From Clostridia bacterium (GTDB lineage: Bacteria > Bacillota > Clostridia > Lutisporales > Lutisporaceae), in NCBI GenBank assembly GCA_029256365.1, contig JAQSYB010000050.1:1-9570 (forward strand): DNA of 9,570 nt, in the 5' to 3' direction. Both the position numbers and the translations under genes were made by a program. Position 1 is the first letter of the stretch; each line of letters opens with the position of its first letter. Below the pieces are notes generated by a model that worked only from the letters and a program-made list of their open reading frames with translations, was not told where the DNA came from and did not search any database. Shown here piece after piece: positions 7,796 through 9,570 of this stretch.

Positions 7796-7910
7796 AAATA
7801 AGGAAGCTATGAATTACTATCTGTATTTGGGCACCTGGATAGTGAGGAGCTAGTGGTGCAACCGGCCTGATATCTATAGAGAAATCCTTAGGTATCAGGA
7901 TTATTTTTTG
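7796..7910 (+). ncRNA. Cyclic-di-GMP-II riboswitch (aptamer plus expression platform)
   Basis: The leader RNA matches the c-di-GMP-II class as I recall it from the Clostridium acetobutylicum structure. Conserved segments in order are GGAAGCTATGAAT (7802-7814), TTTGGGCACCTG (7826-7837), then CTAGTGGTGCAACCGGCC (7850-7867). Helices: P1 is AAATAAGG (7796-7803) with CCTGATAT (7866-7873), imperfect; GCACC (7831-7835) pairs with GGTGC (7855-7859); and ACTATC (7816-7821) pairs with GATAGT (7838-7843). The last pair corresponds to AAUGGGU/ACUCAUU in the C. acetobutylicum RNA: the bases differ but the pairing and the 16-base spacing are kept, which is strong covariation support and forms the class's pseudoknot. 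The aptamer occupies about 7796-7873 and is followed directly by an intrinsic terminator, so control is transcriptional. It precedes a GTG-started SLH surface protein gene by about 40 bases. It is distinct from the c-di-GMP-I (GEMM) class, whose motifs are absent. Confidence 0.93.
7866..7909 (+). terminator. Riboswitch expression-platform terminator
   Basis: CCTGATATC (7866-7874) pairs with GGTATCAGG (7891-7899) with one T-G pair, extended inward by TA/TA, and is followed by ATTATTTTTT. The left arm is the same stretch as the 3' strand of aptamer P1 (7866-7873). The two helices cannot form together, so ligand-stabilised P1 should prevent termination (predicted ON switch). Confidence 0.88.
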
Positions 7911-7937
7911 CTCTAAAAGGCATAAATTACTAAATTT

Positions 7938-7954
7938 GGGGAGGGTATACAGTG
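7938..7954 (+). promoter_or_regulatory. RBS and GTG start of the SLH protein gene
   Basis: GGGGAGGG (7938-7945) lies six bases before GTG at 7952. The codons that follow read directly into a signal peptide (MKNRRVKRLLSIV...), which decides the start. The RBS lies outside the terminator hairpin, so the riboswitch should not act by masking it. Confidence 0.88.
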
Positions 7955-9570
7955 AAAAACAGAAGAGTAAAGAGATTGTTGAGTATTGTATTATGCATCA
8001 TGCTTGTTATGAGCAATATAGCATATGCAGATACTTCGAGCACTGAATTGGCGAAGTATCCAGACATCGTAGGAAACAAGTATGAGGTGCAAATCCGAGA
8101 GTGGATAGCAAATGGATTTATTAAGGGTTATCCAGATGGCAGCTTTAAGCCTGGAAATCAAATAACCAGATCTGAATTTATGGCATTGGTAAACAGAGCT
8201 TATGGATTTACTGAAACCATGGAAATAAGTTATTCAGATGTAACCAAATCGCAATGGTATTATAATGATGCAGCGAAAGCAATCAAGGCAGGCTTTATCC
8301 AAGGTGCAAATGGCAAGCTTATGCCTTTGGATAACATATCAAGACAAGAAATGGCGACAATTATCTCAAGATTGACTAAGAATGAAAAAGCAGCAGCTGA
8401 TGATGCGATGATAAGTAGTCTTTCGGATAATAAGGACATACCAACATGGAGTAAGGCTGCTATTAGTACAGCTCTAAAGAATAAGTTTTTTGATGGCTTT
8501 GTTGACAAAACCTTCAAGCCTACTGAAAAAATATCAAGGCTTGAAGCGGTTGTAGCGTTGGATAGAGCATTTAAGAGCATGTACAAGGGTGTTTATACAA
8601 CACAAGGCGTATATGGTCCTGAAGCAGGCACACAAACTTTAGATGGCGACGTAGTTGTAATTTCACCTGAAGTTACACTTAAAAATATAACAATAAATGG
8701 AGATCTAATTCTAAGAGAGACAATTGGAGAAGGCAACGTATATCTAGATAATGTAGTGGTTTTAGGTGAAACCATCGTAAAGGGTGGAGGAGCAAACAGT
8801 ATCGTAATAAAGAACTCTACATTAGGTAAAATCATCGTTATTAAAGAAGGCAATACTGTAAGAATCGTTGCAACAGGAACAACAACGATAGACACAGTGG
8901 ATATAGGAGCCAATGCGGAGCTAGAAGAGTTTGAACTGACTGGAGCAGGCTTTAACGACGTAATTGTTCTTGACGACATACCAGTGGGAGCAAATGTCAT
9001 TTTTGAAGGAAACTTCGGGGATGTACAAATTGATTCTGCAAATATAAATGTAGCAGTACAAAGTGGTACATTAAATTCACTAACACTTGCAGCTGCAGCT
9101 GTTAATACGAATATAAATCTTGGACAGCAGGCAGCAGTTACAACTATGACTTTGGATGCTGCTTCAAATGTTACCGGAACAGGTACCATTGGCACAGCAA
9201 ATATCAATGCAACAGGAACAGTTATGCAGCAGACGCCAACTACAGTTGTGACTGCACCTAATGTTATAGCTCAAGTAGGCGGTCAGCCAGCAACAGCACC
9301 AACGGCTCCAGTTCCATCATCAGGTGGCGGCGGTGGCGGCGGCGGCGGCCTTCGCAATATTGAAATTGAATTCAATAATAGTCTTGTAGTTGTAGGTTAT
9401 AGTGATCATAACCCTGATATAAAGAAATTAAATCCTGCTGATGCTACATTGACTTATGCATCTAGTGACGCTACAATCGTAGCTATTAATAGAACATCAG
9501 GGAAAATGACAGGTGTTAAAGCTGGTGAAGCAACAATAACTGTAACAGCAACTAAGTCAGGATATAGAAC
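7952..9570 (+). CDS. Secreted SLH-domain surface protein with beta-helix-like region and Big_2 Ig-like domain (3' end outside window)
   Basis: The frame is open for 539 codons from GTG 7952 to the window edge with no stop. Residues 1-26 are a signal peptide: basic MKNRRVKR, a hydrophobic core, cleavage likely after AYA (24-26). No lipobox is evident. Three SLH domains follow: about 36-86 (GFIKGYPDGSFKPG, TRSE at 72-75), about 94-141 (SRQE 130-133) and about 157-207 (GFVDKTFKP, SRLE 195-198). They would dock on pyruvylated secondary wall polymer. Residues about 213-450 are Gly/Val/Ile/Asn-rich short repeats suggesting a right-handed beta-helix (GDVVVISPEVTLKNITING; GGGANS at 278-283), a module I recall from other clostridial and Paenibacillus SLH proteins. 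A Pro/Ala/Thr-rich segment and nine glycines (458-466) form a linker to a bacterial Ig-like Big_2 domain (LTYASSDATIVAINRTSGKM, then GVKAGEATITVTAT). The partial copy suggests more repeats beyond the edge. Transcription is predicted to be under c-di-GMP-II control. The likely role is adhesion or surface coat; the exact function is unknown. Confidence 0.95.
   Translation, partial: MKNRRVKRLLSIVLCIMLVMSNIAYADTSSTELAKYPDIVGNKYEVQIREWIANGFIKGYPDGSFKPGNQITRSEFMALVNRAYGFTETMEISYSDVTKSQWYYNDAAKAIKAGFIQGANGKLMPLDNISRQEMATIISRLTKNEKAAADDAMISSLSDNKDIPTWSKAAISTALKNKFFDGFVDKTFKPTEKISRLEAVVALDRAFKSMYKGVYTTQGVYGPEAGTQTLDGDVVVISPEVTLKNITINGDLILRETIGEGNVYLDNVVVLGETIVKGGGANSIVIKNSTLGKIIVIKEGNTVRIVATGTTTIDTVDIGANAELEEFELTGAGFNDVIVLDDIPVGANVIFEGNFGDVQIDSANINVAVQSGTLNSLTLAAAAVNTNINLGQQAAVTTMTLDAASNVTGTGTIGTANINATGTVMQQTPTTVVTAPNVIAQVGGQPATAPTAPVPSSGGGGGGGGGLRNIEIEFNNSLVVVGYSDHNPDIKKLNPADATLTYASSDATIVAINRTSGKMTGVKAGEATITVTATKSGYR
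9323..9349 (+). repeat. Nine-codon glycine tract (GGC/GGT run)
   Basis: Nine consecutive glycine codons (seven GGC, two GGT) encode G458-G466 of the SLH protein. They make a strikingly GC-rich island in AT-rich DNA. It serves as a flexible linker between the beta-helix-like region and the Big_2 domain. The run of five GGC at the 3' end could change length by in-frame slippage. Confidence 0.85.

Noticed and set aside
7796..7910. A c-di-GMP-I (GEMM), glycine or cobalamin riboswitch in the same leader
   Set aside because: Their characteristic motifs are absent, whereas the c-di-GMP-II sequence blocks and pseudoknot pairing are present.
8593..9207. Minus-strand open frame of 204 codons opposite the SLH gene
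   Set aside because: Its residues are the complement-strand reading of the low-complexity, Val/Thr-rich beta-helix region. The plus frame is continuous, with signal peptide and SLH domains.
2600..9570. A direct functional module linking the chemoreceptor to the c-di-GMP-controlled surface protein
   Set aside because: They are separate transcription units with ACT and tex genes between them. Proximity alone does not support a joint system, and no c-di-GMP-making or -degrading domain is present in the window.

Overview
The window looks like a chromosomal segment of a low-GC, Gram-positive, motile anaerobe of the Clostridia, with an S-layer-type surface anchored by SLH domains. The evidence is AT-rich DNA, strong AGGAGG-type ribosome binding sites, secA followed by prfB, a clostridial-looking dCache chemoreceptor, an UPF0735 ACT protein, and a cyclic-di-GMP-II riboswitch, a class I know mainly from Clostridia. 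I cannot name the genus.

Layout. 1-1266 holds the 3' part of secA. Two compact stem-loops (1275-1335) separate it from prfB (1362-2463), which is split by a classic +1 programmed frameshift at CTT TGA C (1434-1440). A methyl-accepting chemotaxis protein follows at 2600-4795. A long imperfect hairpin (4798-4854) with T-tracts on both strands separates it from a convergent UPF0735/PheB-like ACT gene on the minus strand (4855-5295). That gene is divergent from tex (5439-7589), which ends in a textbook intrinsic terminator.

The most informative part is the 362-base non-coding stretch 7590-7951. In order it holds the tex terminator, a separate perfect 18-bp hairpin (7670-7687 with 7695-7712), a candidate sigma-A promoter (7746-7774), a c-di-GMP-II aptamer (about 7796-7873), an overlapping intrinsic terminator (7866-7909), and a strong RBS before a GTG start at 7952. 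That start opens a large secreted protein that runs off the window: signal peptide, three SLH domains, a beta-helix-like region, a nine-glycine linker and a bacterial Ig-like (Big_2) domain.

How the parts work together. secA and prfB serve export and translation termination, and tex is an RNA-binding housekeeping protein. The chemoreceptor senses the environment, and the SLH protein is a wall-attached surface protein whose transcription appears gated by the motile/sessile second messenger c-di-GMP. The 3' strand of the aptamer's P1 stem is also the 5' strand of the terminator. The simplest reading is therefore an ON switch: c-di-GMP stabilises P1, blocks the terminator and raises surface protein expression. 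Apart from this switch and some repeat-like hairpins, I see no mobile element, CRISPR array, tRNA or rRNA.
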